Positions 39,926 through 50,855 of a stretch of 64,000 bases of DNA are shown one piece after another. The position numbers and the translations under genes were made by a program. Numbering within the stretch: the stretch's first letter is position 1; each line of letters opens with the position of its first letter. The notes beneath the pieces were generated by a model, which made no database searches, had not been told where the DNA came from, and worked only from the letters and a program-made list of their open reading frames with translations. This DNA comes from SURF-28 sp034521465. Its GTDB lineage: Bacteria; Bacteroidota; Ignavibacteria; Ignavibacteriales; Melioribacteraceae. Where the stretch lies: positions 372,001 to 436,000 of the forward strand of contig JAXHMN010000010.1 in assembly GCA_034521465.1 (NCBI GenBank), read 5' to 3'.

Positions 39926-42397
39926 TTATAAGAGACCTTGCGGATCAATATCTATAATTAGTTTCACGTCTCTGAAGCGCGATACTCTATTAAATTCAAC
40001 GTAAGTATTTAAAACTGTTTCGCGAAGCAATCTTCCGTTTGGATCAGTTTCCCGTTTGCTCTTAACAATTAAATGATAACGGTACTCACCTTTAAGTTTA
40101 TGAATTATCGCTTCATTCGGTGGATTTAATATCAACCCTTTGTTTTTCTTTTTGAGTATATCAAAAAATTGTTTTATAGCGTTAAGTGATCTGTTATCGT
40201 TTTTATCTTTTGTTTCAATTAAACAAAGGCGAGTAAATGGCGGATATCCGCCTTGCTTCCGTAAACCGATTTCGGTTTTATAAAAACCGTCGTAATCATT
40301 TTGTAAAACTTTTTGCAAAACAAAATTCTTTTTATTGGCTGTTTGAATCAAAACTTGTCCGGGATTTTTACTTCGTCCGGCTCTTCCGGAAACTTGAGTA
40401 AGTAGTTGAAACGTTCTTTCGTCTGCTCTAAAATCGGGTATCCACAAAGTTGTTTCGGCAGAAATTACACCAACTAAAGTTACATCCGAAAAGTCCAATC
40501 CCTTTGATACCATTTGTGTGCCGACTAAAATATCGATATCACCTTTTTTAAAACTGTTTAGTATTGAGCTCAGTTTTCCTTTCTTGTTTATACTGTCGGA
40601 ATCAATTCTTTCAATTTTTGCATCGGGAAAGTAATATTCAATTTCATCCTCAACTCGCTGCGTTCCGGTTCCGAAAAACTTAATTTTAATAGAACCGCAA
40701 ACCGAACACGCTTTGGGAACCGGTTTAACATTTCCGCAATAATGACACTTAATAATATTCTTGCTTATGTGATAGACCATCGGTACCGAGCAGTCATCAC
40801 ACATTTCCAGATTACCACAGTCTTCGCAAAATACTTGAGTGGAAAATCCTCTACGGTTCTGCAGAATAATTACTCGTTCGTTTTTATTTAGTTTCTCGTT
40901 TATTGTTTTTAAAAGGTCTGTAGAAAATGAACCCTCGAGCTTATTTTGTTTTTTGGCGAAAGAAACATCAACAAGTTTTATATCCGGCATCTTCGCATTG
41001 TCAATTCTTTCTCTTAACTCTACCAATTTATATTTACCCTGCCGGGCGTTGTACATACTTTCAATTGAGGGTGTTGCAGAACCGAGAAGTACGGGGCACT
41101 CGCTCATCATTGCTTTTATGATAGCTGCATCCCTTGCATGATACTTCGGAACAATTTCGTATTGTTTATAACTGGAATCATGTTCTTCATCAACTACAAT
41201 CAATCCCAAGTTTTTGAGAGGTGCAAAAAGGGCTGAACGCGGACCGATAACAATATTAAACTTTCCTTTAATTACTCCACGCCAAGTATCATAACGCTGA
41301 CCTAATGACATTCGGCTGTGCATCACTGCAACTTTTTCGCCAAAAGTATTAATGAACCGACTGGTTATCTGAGGAGTTAACGATATTTCCGGTACTAACA
41401 CAAGTATATTTTGATTTTTTTCCAAAGCTGCTTTTGCAAGTTCAATATAAACTTGGGTTTTTCCGCTGCCGGTTACTCCGTGAAGTAAATACGTCTCAAA
41501 CTTATTCTCTTTTATATTCGCAGTAATTCCATCAATAATTTCTTTCTGTTTGGGGGTTAAGTTAAATACTTTTAATTGTTCGGAATAAAGCTCCTCGTAT
41601 GATCTTTCAACTTCTTTTTCAAACACCTCTATTAAACCTTTTTCTTCCAAAGAACGAACCGAGCTATGAGATGATTTAGTTTTTTCAATTAACTCACTTT
41701 GCATGATCGATTCACTTTTCCGGGAAAGCATCTCTAATAGAATTACTACCTGCTTCGGAGATCTCGATTCAATCTCCGGTATAAGATCATAGATATCATC
41801 ATTACTTTTTGCCAGCTTAACAAATTTTGCTGTCTTAACTTTTACTTTAGCATCATCAATTATATCGAGAATTGAAATTGCACCCTTTTCCTGAAGCGAG
41901 TTAAGAGTTGAATAAATATTCTTACGTTTAACCGCCTTCTGTAACTGTGATATGCTGTGAGTCTCTTTTTCCGAAAGAGCGTTTAACAATTTTGCTTTTA
42001 TTGTAGTTTTTTTCTTTTCTGCCTCATACAGTTCTTTGCAGAAAACAGTATCGGCAACTATTTTTCTCTTTGATTCAACATCCGAGCCGTAAGGCACCGA
42101 ATTTTTGAGCGCTTCGCCCAATGAGCTCAGATAATAATCTGCAACCCATTGATAAAATTTGAGTGATTCCTTGTTAAAAATCGGTTTGTCATCTAAAACA
42201 TCGCGGAGCGGTTTTATTTTTTCTTTTACATCGGTTGTTTCTGCAAGGTCTATCACAAAACCCGTTAAGATCCTTCTCCCAAAAGGGACAACTACTCTTT
42301 TACCTATTTCAATCTCACCATCCAAGTTTTTGGGGATTGAATAAGTAAAAGCATTACGAAATGGAAGCGGAAATACTACTTGTGCGTACATATTCAT
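39926..42397 (-). CDS. priA: Primosomal replication-restart helicase PriA
   Basis: Intact at 823 residues. The N-terminal 3'-OH-binding domain is followed by Walker A in LLHGVTGSGKTQVYIEL, DEEH in IVVDEEHDSSYKQ, and the zinc-binding cysteines of FCEDCGNLEMCDDCSVP, KCHYCGNVKP and KACSVCGS. Conserved QMVSKGLDF and SGRAGR motifs complete the helicase core. It restarts stalled forks. The start is either of two nearby ATGs at 42397 or 42391. Confidence 0.96.
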   Translation of the reverse strand: MNMYAQVVFPLPFRNAFTYSIPKNLDGEIEIGKRVVVPFGRRILTGFVIDLAETTDVKEKIKPLRDVLDDKPIFNKESLKFYQWVADYYLSSLGEALKNSVPYGSDVESKRKIVADTVFCKELYEAEKKKTTIKAKLLNALSEKETHSISQLQKAVKRKNIYSTLNSLQEKGAISILDIIDDAKVKVKTAKFVKLAKSNDDIYDLIPEIESRSPKQVVILLEMLSRKSESIMQSELIEKTKSSHSSVRSLEEKGLIEVFEKEVERSYEELYSEQLKVFNLTPKQKEIIDGITANIKENKFETYLLHGVTGSGKTQVYIELAKAALEKNQNILVLVPEISLTPQITSRFINTFGEKVAVMHSRMSLGQRYDTWRGVIKGKFNIVIGPRSALFAPLKNLGLIVVDEEHDSSYKQYEIVPKYHARDAAIIKAMMSECPVLLGSATPSIESMYNARQGKYKLVELRERIDNAKMPDIKLVDVSFAKKQNKLEGSFSTDLLKTINEKLNKNERVIILQNRRGFSTQVFCEDCGNLEMCDDCSVPMVYHISKNIIKCHYCGNVKPVPKACSVCGSIKIKFFGTGTQRVEDEIEYYFPDAKIERIDSDSINKKGKLSSILNSFKKGDIDILVGTQMVSKGLDFSDVTLVGVISAETTLWIPDFRADERTFQLLTQVSGRAGRSKNPGQVLIQTANKKNFVLQKVLQNDYDGFYKTEIGLRKQGGYPPFTRLCLIETKDKNDNRSLNAIKQFFDILKKKNKGLILNPPNEAIIHKLKGEYRYHLIVKSKRETDPNGRLLRETVLNTYVEFNRVSRFRDVKLIIDIDPQGLL

Positions 42398-42585
42398 TTA
42401 TTTTTTTGAGATGATAAATATAAGTTAAATCAAGGAGACATTTTAGACTTCGATCAGGAGTTACAACAAAACAATTATTAGTAATAAATCGAGACTGACA
42501 CTCTCGCTATAATTAAGAAAAACATTGAATAAAATAGTTTAATAAGCTAAGTTTATCTCTTGAAATTAAACCAAACGAGGAGAAT

Positions 42586-43035
42586 ATGAGAACAATAAAT
42601 TCATTGGCTGTATTGTTAATAATAGTCTTTATCTCAATAAATGCAGAAGATAAAAATTTCGGGAAAGAATTAACATTAACCGAAAAAACTTCGGTCGCCC
42701 AGATAATGGATAATCCTGCTAATTATGAAGGGAAAAAAGTATTAATCGAAGGTACAGTAGTTAGCGTATGTGAAATGCGCGGCTGCTGGATTGAAGTTGC
42801 CGCAAAAGAAGGTTATGAAAAAATTAGAGTTAAGGTTGATGACGGCGTAATTGTTTTCCCGATGGAAGCTAAAGGAAAAAAAGCGGTTGTTGAAGGTGAA
42901 GTTTATGCAGTTAACCCGGCACACGACTGCTCAGGTGATTGCTCGGAAAAAACCGCAGAAGAAAAAGAAGATTGTGAACATGAATCTGCAAAGGTTTACC
43001 AAATTAAAGGTGAAGGCGCTGTTATCAGCATGTAA
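42586..43035 (+). CDS. Secreted DUF4920-like OB-fold protein
   Basis: Signal peptide MRTINSLAVLLIIVFISINA. Then an OB-fold domain: YEGKKVLIEGTVVSVCEMRG, CWIEVAAKEG and VFPMEAKGKKAVVEGEVYAV, as in DUF4920. An insert with four cysteines (DCSGDCSEK, EDCEHE) could bind metal. AGGAG precedes the ATG. Function unknown. Confidence 0.75.
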   Translation: MRTINSLAVLLIIVFISINAEDKNFGKELTLTEKTSVAQIMDNPANYEGKKVLIEGTVVSVCEMRGCWIEVAAKEGYEKIRVKVDDGVIVFPMEAKGKKAVVEGEVYAVNPAHDCSGDCSEKTAEEKEDCEHESAKVYQIKGEGAVISM

Positions 43036-43062
43036 CAATGTATAAATGATTTTTTAATATCG

Positions 43063-43091
43063 AGCCCTTGCGTAATGCGTGAGGGCTTTTT
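43063..43091 (+). terminator. Rho-independent terminator
   Basis: AGCCCT(TG)CG pairs with CG(TG)AGGGCT (ten base pairs, two wobble pairs, loop TAATG), followed by a T run. It follows the DUF4920 gene and precedes the PepSY-like gene. Confidence 0.8.
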
Positions 43092-43116
43092 CTTTAAACG
43101 GTTTTGAGAGTTTAAT

Positions 43117-43676
43117 TTGAAAATCAAAAAATGGATTAGAATTCTTCACCGCGATATCGGTTATCTTAGTGTCGGGTTGATCATCGTTTACGGTATTTCC
43201 GGCATTGCTGTTAATCATGTGGATATTTGGAACCCGAATTACATTATCGAAAAAGATTCCCTTTCTATTTCCGCACTAAATGATTCCTCTTCTGACTGAT
43301 GAATCGATGGTTGAACATGTTAAAAACCGAATTAAGCATTACAGATAGTGTAAACAGTATATTTCCGATCCGGGACAAATTCCATTCAATTATTCTTCGA
43401 AAGAAAAACAATATCCGCCGATGTTTTTTGCAGGCAACGTTGAAATTGAAACCGTGAAGAGACCGGCGAGTTTTCCGGGAAACAAATTTTCTTCATCTCA
43501 ATAACCCCAAAGGAGTTTGGACTTACGTGGCAGATCTTTTTGCACTTGGGTTAATATTCCTTTCCATCACCGGTATGTTTATGATCAGGGGTAAGAACGG
43601 AATAAAGGGAAGAGGAAAGTATTTGATCGGAATAAGTATTCTTATCCCAATTATCTTTTTGTTGATATATTTTTAA
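43117..43676 (+). CDS. PepSY-associated membrane protein (frameshifted)
   Basis: TTG start at 43117. The first helix IGYLSVGLIIVYGISGIAVN and the His in HRDIGYLSV are typical of PepSY-TM proteins. Breaks near 43290, 43350 and 43480. The second half runs DLFALGLIFLSITGMFMIRG to ISILIPIIFLLIYF with TAA at 43674-43676. Likely an inner-membrane protein linked with metal or redox chemistry. Confidence 0.75.
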
Positions 43677-43744
43677 GCATATTCTCATTATTTTATAAGA
43701 AGTAATTTCATTTTAGTACACGAACATATCTCATTGGGGGAACA

Positions 43745-46300
43745 ATGAAAAAATCGCTTCCTGTTAATTTTGTTCATCTTAACATTTGCTATCGGATATT
43801 TTTTATCAACTCAATCATTAGTTACCGAGCGTGAACTTAAATTTTCCGGCGCCTTTGAATCACTTCAATATTGGAATTCACAAAGAGCGTTCCCGGAAAA
43901 AGATATTCCTTCAGGTAAATTTCATGCGGCTTTTTATGAAAAACGTTCCACTGTTAATAAAGTGCAGACTACTAACAAGTGGAAACCAATCGGACCCAAA
44001 AATTTTGGCGGCAGAACTATTTCAATAGCAATTGATCCTGAAAATCCGGATATAATTTATGCCGGATCAGCGGGCGGAGGTATTTGGCGTTCTACAACTG
44101 CCGGTAAAGGTGAAGATGCGTGGGAATATATTTCAACCGGGTTCCCTGTGCATGGCGTTGGGGCAATTGAAATTAATCCACAAAATCCGCAAGAGATATA
44201 CATCGGTACAGGCGAAGTTTATAATTATGAAACCACACTCGGCGGTGTTGCGATCAGAAGTACACGCGGCAGTTATGGAACCGGAGTTTTAAAAACTACC
44301 GACGGTGGAGAAACATGGACAAAAAGTTTGGATTGGAGTTACAATGAACAAGCCGGAATACAAGCATTAGCAATCGATCCGGTTAACCCAGAAATTGTTT
44401 GGGCAGGTTCTAGCGAAGGTACATTCAAATCCACTAACTCCGGGGAAGACTGGGAGTTGGTTCACAATACAATAATGGTTACCGACATTTTGATTAATCC
44501 TGTAACTCCTGATCTCGTGTACATTGCATGCGGTAATTTATTTACAGAAGGACACGGTATTTACAGAACAGGTAACGGTGGTGAAAGCTGGGAAAAATTA
44601 GAGAACGGTTTACCTGAAACGTACGGGGGAAAAACCTTGCTCGATATTTATCATGCAGATCCAAACATAATTTATGCAAGTATTGGCGACGGATTTTACA
44701 GTGATTCTCAAAACTGGTTATGCAAAACAATCGATGGTGGTGATTCGTGGGAAATTGTCAACACAACAGATTACGCATCATACCAAGGTTGGTTTTCTCA
44801 TTTTGTTGTAATTAATCAGAATGATCCGAATCATTTATTAGCAGCCGGGATTGATGTTTGGAAATCGACCAACGGTGGTGAAGGTATAGAAAGAAAATCA
44901 TTTTGGTATAATTGGTATTTAGGACAGACTTATGCAGGCGAGCTCGAAGGTCCGCCGGATTACTCACACGCAGATCACCATGCATTTGCCGTTCATCCGG
45001 ATGATCCGGATATAGTTTACTTCGGAAACGACGGTGGTGTTTTTGTAACAGAAGATTTTGGCGAAACATTTTGAAGGAAGAAACGGCGGATATCAAACAG
45101 GCCAATTTTACGGTGGATTTGTTTCGGCTCAGGAGGATAGTAATCTTGCAATTGGCGGATTGCAGGATAATGCCACAGCTGTTTATCTCGGTGAAACTTC
45201 TTGGTTTCGTGCTATCGGCGGCGATGGATGCTGGGCTGCTATAAATGAAAAAGATAATTATCTATTCGGTTCATGGCAGTATAGTAACATTATAAAAACC
45301 AACAATCTTTTTGAAACACAGCACAAATTACTTCTATCTAACTCCGGTGCCAGTTTTGTCAATCCATACATTTCATGCTGGCAGGATCCATCCGTTATGT
45401 ATGTTGCGATGCCTAAAATTGCTAAGTCAACAAATAGCGGAGACAATTGGTTCTTGACGGCAAACGGTGAAATAATTTCCGAAGGATATGCTGTATCAAT
45501 GGCGTCTTCTCCTTTTAATGATGATGTAGTTTTTATTGGTTACGCACCTTCTTTCGTAATTGAGAACACTGAAATTTTTAGAACAACTAACGGCGGCGAT
45601 GACTGGATTGATGTAACCGGTAATCTTCCCAATAGATATCCAATGGATATCGCTTTCGATTATCAGAATGAGAACACTCTTTATATAGTTTTTTCAGGTT
45701 TCGGTACTTCTCATCTTTTCAAGACAACCGATCTTGGCGAAACTTGGATTGATATCGGGGAAGGTTTGCCGGATGTCCCTACCTCTACTGTTGAGGTTCA
45801 CCCGAATAATTCAGATATAATTTATGTCGGAAATGATTTGGGAGTTTATGTTTCATTTGATCAAGGTGAAACTTGGAATGAGTTTAATGCCGGTTTACCG
45901 GACGGAGTTTTCTCGATGGATTTTTCACTCAGTACGTCCAATGATGCTATTCGATTGGCAACTCACGGTAACGGTGTTTACGAAAGCAAGCTGTTGAATG
46001 AACCATTGACATCTGGTTGAAAATGAAGAAACTGTTTTGACTTTTGAATTGATGCAGAATTACCCGAATCCATTTAATCCAACTACAAAAATTGAATACT
46101 CTCTTCCAAACAGCGGTAAAGTTTTGTTAAAAATATTTGATGCACTCGGACAAACGGTAGAAGTATTAGTTAATGATATTCAATCTGCAGGAAGCTATTC
46201 GGTTAATTTTGACGGAAGTAATTTATCAAGCGGCGTTTATATCTATCAACTACAGTATAATAATCAACAAATTACTAAGAAGATGAATTTGGTTAAGTAG
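43745..46300 (+). CDS. T9SS-exported BNR/sortilin-like repeat protein (frameshifted)
   Basis: Begins MKK at 43745; a frameshift near 43760 is followed by LILFILTFAIGYF. The body is a long array of BNR/Asp-box-like beta-propeller blades, each with a KTTDGGETWTKS-type turn (for example KSTNSGEDWELV, TGNGGESWEKL, KTTDLGETWIDI, SFDQGETWNEF). Frameshifts near 45075 and 46018. The C-terminal type IX sorting domain is LMQNYPNPFNPTTKIEYSLP and ends KKMNLVK. About 850 residues. Glycosidase-like or adhesive role at the cell surface. Confidence 0.88.
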
Positions 46301-46330
46301 ATTTGACTATTATATAAGCTGCAATACAAA

Positions 46331-46357
46331 AGCGGTTCAATTGAGCCGCTTTTTTTA
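46331..46357 (+). terminator. Rho-independent terminator
   Basis: AGCGGTTC and GAGCCGCT pair (with one wobble) around a four-base loop, and seven T follow. It ends the BNR-protein gene. Confidence 0.8.
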
Positions 46358-46397
46358 TATGTTTGCTTTTGGTAAATCAATCACAAAATAAATTTCT

Positions 46398-47124
46398 TTG
46401 ATATTGACCGAAGAAACAATTTTAATCGGACTAATTATTTTTCTTGCCGCGTTCAATCAAGGGCTTACCGGCTTTGGCTTTGCAATCACATCAATTCCGC
46501 TGCTTTCATTAATAATAGATATAAAAGAAGCAATCCCCATTGCAGCTTTGTGCGGAATGTTTTTAAATGTGTATCTAACAATTCAACTAAGAAAGAGTAT
46601 TAAGTTCGACGACATAAAATTATTAATTCTCGGTTCAGCGTTTGGTATTCCGGTTGGGGCTTACTTTCTATCGACTGCTGATCCATTTATAGTTGAAAAA
46701 ATACTCGCTGCAATAATCTTATCTTTTGTTTTACTAAACAGCACAAATTTTATTAAGCCAAGCGGAATTGAAAATAAATGGGGACCTTTATTCGGTTTTG
46801 CTTCAGGTATATTGGGAGGAGCTTTTAACACTAACGGTCCACCGATACTAATTTATCTCTATCTAAAAGACTGGAATAAGTATAAACAGAAAGCAACAAT
46901 AACCGGATTTTTTTATTTTTGCATCGGTTTTGATTGTGAGTTCTCATGTTATTACCGGGGTGACAACTTCACAGGTGCTCACTAAAACTTTGTACGCGTT
47001 TCCATTTCTGTTGGCGGGTTTATTGATCGGAAGTAAAGTCTTTCTAAAAATTTCCTCTAAAGTTTATAGAAAGTTAATTTTACTTTTCTTGTTGGTTATC
47101 TCAATTATTCTGATTGTCCGTTAA
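46398..47124 (+). CDS. TauE/SafE-family anion transporter (frameshifted)
   Basis: About eight helices with AAFNQGLTGFGFAITSIPLL and ILGGAFNTNGPPILIYLYLK, typical of TauE/SafE proteins that carry sulfite, sulfoacetate or similar anions. TTG is used at 46398. A frameshift near 46920 breaks it before FIFASVLIVSSHVITG. The other copy at 49998-50745 is only distantly similar. Confidence 0.85.
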
Positions 47125-47303
47125 CTTCATAAAGGATACTCGCATAGTTGTTCCGACACCTTTTTTACTTTTCACCGAGATATCTGCATTATTCACAGTG
47201 CAATATTTTTTAACTAAAGCCAGACCTAATCCGGTTCCGTCAAATTTTCTTGTATAACCGGTCTCTTCTTGTGAGAACGGTTCGAATAGATTGTTAATTA
47301 GCT
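47101..47303 (-). pseudogene. C-terminal fragment of a sensor histidine kinase
   Basis: The minus strand reads LFEPFSQEETGYTRKFDGTG, LGLALVKKYC and KSKKGVGTTMRVSFM, the G1/G2 boxes of an HATPase domain. No sensor or HisKA part lies upstream, and a stop precedes LINNLFEP. It overlaps the end of the TauE gene by 24 bases. A decayed kinase. Confidence 0.7.
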
Positions 47304-47428
47304 ATTTACGTTTCATATTCGACATTTTTTTTCATGATTATAGGATGTTTTCCTCTTGTTATTTTATTTTATCCTTATTAAGTTAGAAATGTCAATTTAT
47401 TCGACATAAATCAAAGGAGTTATTCAAA

Positions 47429-47641
47429 ATGATGTTCATAACCGATGAATGTATAGACTGCTCAGCATGTGTAGATGAATGCGAACAAAACGCTATTTAT
47501 CAAGCAGGCGAGGAATATGAATTAAATGGTGAAATGAAAGAACCTCTTTCAGAAGATCACACATTTATAGTTCCCGAACTTTGCGATGATTGTAAATCAT
47601 GCGTTGAAGTTTGTGCAGTTGACGCTATTGAAGAAAAATAA
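47429..47641 (+). CDS. 2[4Fe-4S] ferredoxin
   Basis: 70 residues with two cluster motifs, CIDCSACVDEC and CDDCKSCVEVC, each followed by a spaced CP/CA cysteine. A typical bacterial ferredoxin. AAGGAG precedes the start. It donates electrons to unknown partners. Confidence 0.95.
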   Translation: MMFITDECIDCSACVDECEQNAIYQAGEEYELNGEMKEPLSEDHTFIVPELCDDCKSCVEVCAVDAIEEK

Positions 47642-47660
47642 ATTTTAGATCTCTTCAAGA

Positions 47661-47692
47661 AAGCCCGCTTAAATTTTAGGCGGGCTTTTTTT
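47661..47692 (+). terminator. Rho-independent terminator
   Basis: AAGCCCGC and GCGGGCTT form a strong stem around an 11-base loop, followed by a seven-T run. It ends the ferredoxin gene. Confidence 0.85.
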
Positions 47693-47829
47693 GTATTTGC
47701 ACTTTAGACCCCCAGCGAACTCAAATTACTAAATTTCATTCCCGAAAGGTTCCCCAATATTGAATTAGATAAATTATCTAATTATATTCTCTTTATATTT
47801 CAAATATCAAACAAAAAAAGAGGCGAAGG

Positions 47830-48159
47830 ATGAAAGCTTTACTCATCTCGGCATTCTCTCTGTTTATTCTTCAGGTAACCGCCCAAGAGGAAATCACACC
47901 AAGCAATTTTGATTTAGATGTAAAACACGCTTACACAAATGCGATGAAAGGTGTTTATTACGCGCTTGAGAATATCCCCGAATCAAAACGAACATTGAAT
48001 TCAGATATAATTGAGAGCGATGAGCTGTTAGCTGAAATAAAGTTAACCAAAGAAATACAGGGTATTAAAATCGTATCCAAAGGTGTATATAAAACTTATT
48101 CAGTTGAAGTTGTTATTTACCGGTCATACGAGGCGCTTGCCGCAGAAGGGTTTCGTTAA
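47830..48159 (+). CDS. Secreted small protein
   Basis: 109 residues with signal peptide MKALLISAFSLFILQVTAQ and a beta-rich domain (SDELLAEIKLTKEIQGIKIV, YKTYSVEVVIYRSYEAL). No family recognised. It converges on the inositol-phosphatase gene by four overlapping bases. Confidence 0.65.
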   Translation: MKALLISAFSLFILQVTAQEEITPSNFDLDVKHAYTNAMKGVYYALENIPESKRTLNSDIIESDELLAEIKLTKEIQGIKIVSKGVYKTYSVEVVIYRSYEALAAEGFR

Positions 48160-48922
48160 GCATTTAACTCTTCAATAACTTTTTTATGAAGCTGCTTGCA
48201 AACCGCCACCGTGCTGTTTCCTTTAACCGGGTCGTTCCCTTGGTAATCCGTTATTACTCCGCCGGCTCCGGTGATAATTGGGATTAATGCCATAATATCC
48301 CAAACCGACATTATTGGATCAATCATTATATCTGCAAAACCGGTTGCAACAAGGTAGTAGCCGTAACAGTCTCCCCACTGTCTATACAGGTTTACTTTTT
48401 TTGCCAACCCTTCAAAGCTCTTAAGATTTTGAAACTTTTCAATATTAAAATGATCCGTTGTGAGAAGTGTTGCTTTAGACAGATCATGTACATTCTCTTA
48501 CTCTAACCTTTTGACCGTTTAATTCGGCAGCTTCATTATCCCCGATTAAAAACTCATTTAGTACCGGTTGATTGATAACTCCTAAAATAGGTTGATTATT
48601 TTTTGATAGAGCTATTAAGGTCCCAAAAGTAACAGCTCCGGTAATGAAACTTTTCGTGCCGTCGATTGGGTCAAGTATCCATTGATATTCAGCATCAGGA
48701 TTTTTCTTCCCAAACTCTTCTCCAAGAATTCCGTGCTCGGGAAATTCTTTTTTCGATCAGATTGCGCATTAATTCTTCGGATTTTTTATCTGCAATCGTC
48801 ACGGGTGATTCGTCATCTTTTGTCTCGATATTCACATTTGTTCTAAAGTAATGTTTTATGATCTTCCCGCTTTCATTTGCCAAAAGTTCACTGAAGTTTT
48901 TTAATTCATTTAACTCACTCAT
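48156..48922 (-). CDS. Inositol-monophosphatase-family phosphatase (frameshifted)
   Basis: The metal-binding motifs are visible across the breaks: SPVTIADKKSEELM, WILDPIDGTKSFITG, and DPIMSVWDIMALIPIITGAG near the end. Frameshifts near 48745, 48490 and 48415. About 255 residues. It could be a histidinol-phosphate or inositol/fructose bisphosphatase; the WDIMALIPIITGAGG end is like HisN. Confidence 0.85.
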
Positions 48923-49029
48923 AATTTCTCACTCAATTTTATTTGAAAAAACATTCTTTACGTCTTCTTTGATATTCCACTTTCGAGTATATCTCTTTAT
49001 CTTTACCATGAATACATTATAGTAAAGAA

Positions 49030-50001
49030 ATGAGACCAGTCAAAGCTACCGACAAAAATATAAAAAAAGCAGCGCAAATTATTAAAGAAGGCGGAACCGT
49101 TGCATTTCCGACGGAAACCGTATATGGACTCGGAGCTGACGGATTAAATCCTGTAGCAGTTGCCAAAATATTTCAAATAAAAAAGAGACCGAGTTTTAAT
49201 CCGCTTATTCTTCACATTAATAAAAAAGAACAATTAAGCAGCATCTGTGATATTTCAAACGACCGAATCGATTTATTAATTGATAAACTCTGGCCCGGAC
49301 CTTTAACGCTTGTTTTACCGAAACAAAAAATCGTTCCCGAAATAGTTACAGCAGACAACCCGACCGTTGCCGTTAGGATGCCATGATAATCCGACAGCAT
49401 TAAAATTGATCGAATATTCGGGAACACCAATAGCCGCACCGAGCGCTAATTTATTCAATCATCTTAAGTCCGACAACAGCGGATCATGTATATAAACAAC
49501 TTAATGATAAAGTAGATATGATTTTAGACGGTGGCGCTGCGGATGTTGGGGTCGAATCAACTATTATTGAGATTGAAAATGATGATATCTATTTGCTTAG
49601 ACCGGGCGGTGTAACAAAAGAAGTGTTAGAGCAAATTTTAAAAACAAAAATAAAAAACAAAAAATCTTCTTCCGATCCAAACTCTCCGGGGCAATTGCCA
49701 TTTCACTATTCACCTAAAACAAAACTTAAGTTTATTGATGAAGTTAATTTGGGCTCGTTATCTGATAAAAGAGTCGGCGGAATATTTTTTGAAAAAGCCG
49801 ATGCCCGGATAAACCTCAATGAAGTTATCGTCTTATCCGAAAAAGGTAGATTTTCAAGAAGCCGCTGCTAACTTGTTTTCATCTCTTCATATCTTAGACG
49901 AAAAAATGTTGGACTTAATAGTTATTGAAAAAATACCCGAAAGAGATTTGGGGCTTGCGATAATGGACAGGTTAAAAAAAGCAGTTGCTAATTTTGATTA
50001 A
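49030..50001 (+). CDS. tsaC: Sua5/YrdC threonylcarbamoyl-AMP synthase (frameshifted)
   Basis: It makes threonylcarbamoyl-AMP for the universal t6A modification of tRNA. The YrdC core has AFPTETVYGLGADGL, KIFQIKKRPSFNPLI and WPGPLTLVLP. After a frameshift near 49385 it continues PSANLFNHLSPTTADHVYKQ, and a Sua5 C-terminal domain ends the protein. A second break near 49850. About 322 residues, so it is the long Sua5 form. Confidence 0.93.
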
Positions 50002-50745
50002 AATAATCCAAGTAATTTTAAAGACATAATAAATATAGCTATCAGCAATACCCACTTAATAATCTTTTCACCTTTTTTAACAGACAATTTTGCAGACCAC
50101 CATGCACCGGTTGCATTTCCGGCGGCTAAACTTAACCCGTAAAACCAATCTATGCTATCGGTAACAGCAAAAATAATTATCGCAGGAATTGTATAAATAA
50201 AAACGACAAAAACTTTATGAACGTTTACTAATACGAGGTTTTCTTTAAGCAAATAATGAAGAACCGCCATTAAAATAAACCCCACACCAACCTGAATAAA
50301 TCCACCGTAAAATCCAACACCGAACATTGCGAGATAAACTAGCCAAGGTACTTTTTCAATTTTTTCTTCGTAGAATTTTTGCTTTCTTGGAATCAGCATT
50401 GTAATTATTACGCCTATCATTACGACGCCAAGAATTTTTTCGAACACTACACCTTCAATTTTAGTTGCAGCAATAGCCCCTAAAATTGCGCCCGGCAAAG
50501 TGAACAAACTCATCTTAAAACTTATCTTAAACTTTGAAAACTTCTCACGTTTAAAGGAATATACTGCCGAAATATTTTGCACGAGAATAGCAATTCTATT
50601 AGTACCGTTTGCAACAGTTGCGTCTAAGCCCAGGAAATATTAAGGTAGGCAATGTTAGTGTAGATCCGCCTCCGGCCATTACGTTTAACATTCCGGCAAC
50701 CGAACCAACGCCGAACAAGATTAATATAATCTCAAAATCACTCAT
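49998..50745 (-). CDS. TauE/SafE-family transporter (frameshifted)
   Basis: MSDFEIILILFGVGSVAGML at 50745, VMAGGGSTLTLPTLIFLGL, then after a break near 50630 KMSLFTLPGAILGAIAATKI and GVGFYGGFIQVGVGFILMAV. About eight helices. Converges on tsaC with a four-base overlap. Substrate unknown. Confidence 0.85.
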
Positions 50746-50855
50746 TTGTATTATTCTTTATTAAGATTCTTTGTCGCAAATAAAACCATAAAATTTATCA
50801 CTTCCTTGAATGTAAAACTAACGCTTAGTATTTTCTGTGAACAACTTTAAAGACT

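Noticed and set aside
40839..41141. 100-residue plus-strand frame inside priA
   Set aside because: It is antisense to the helicase core of priA, which is intact.
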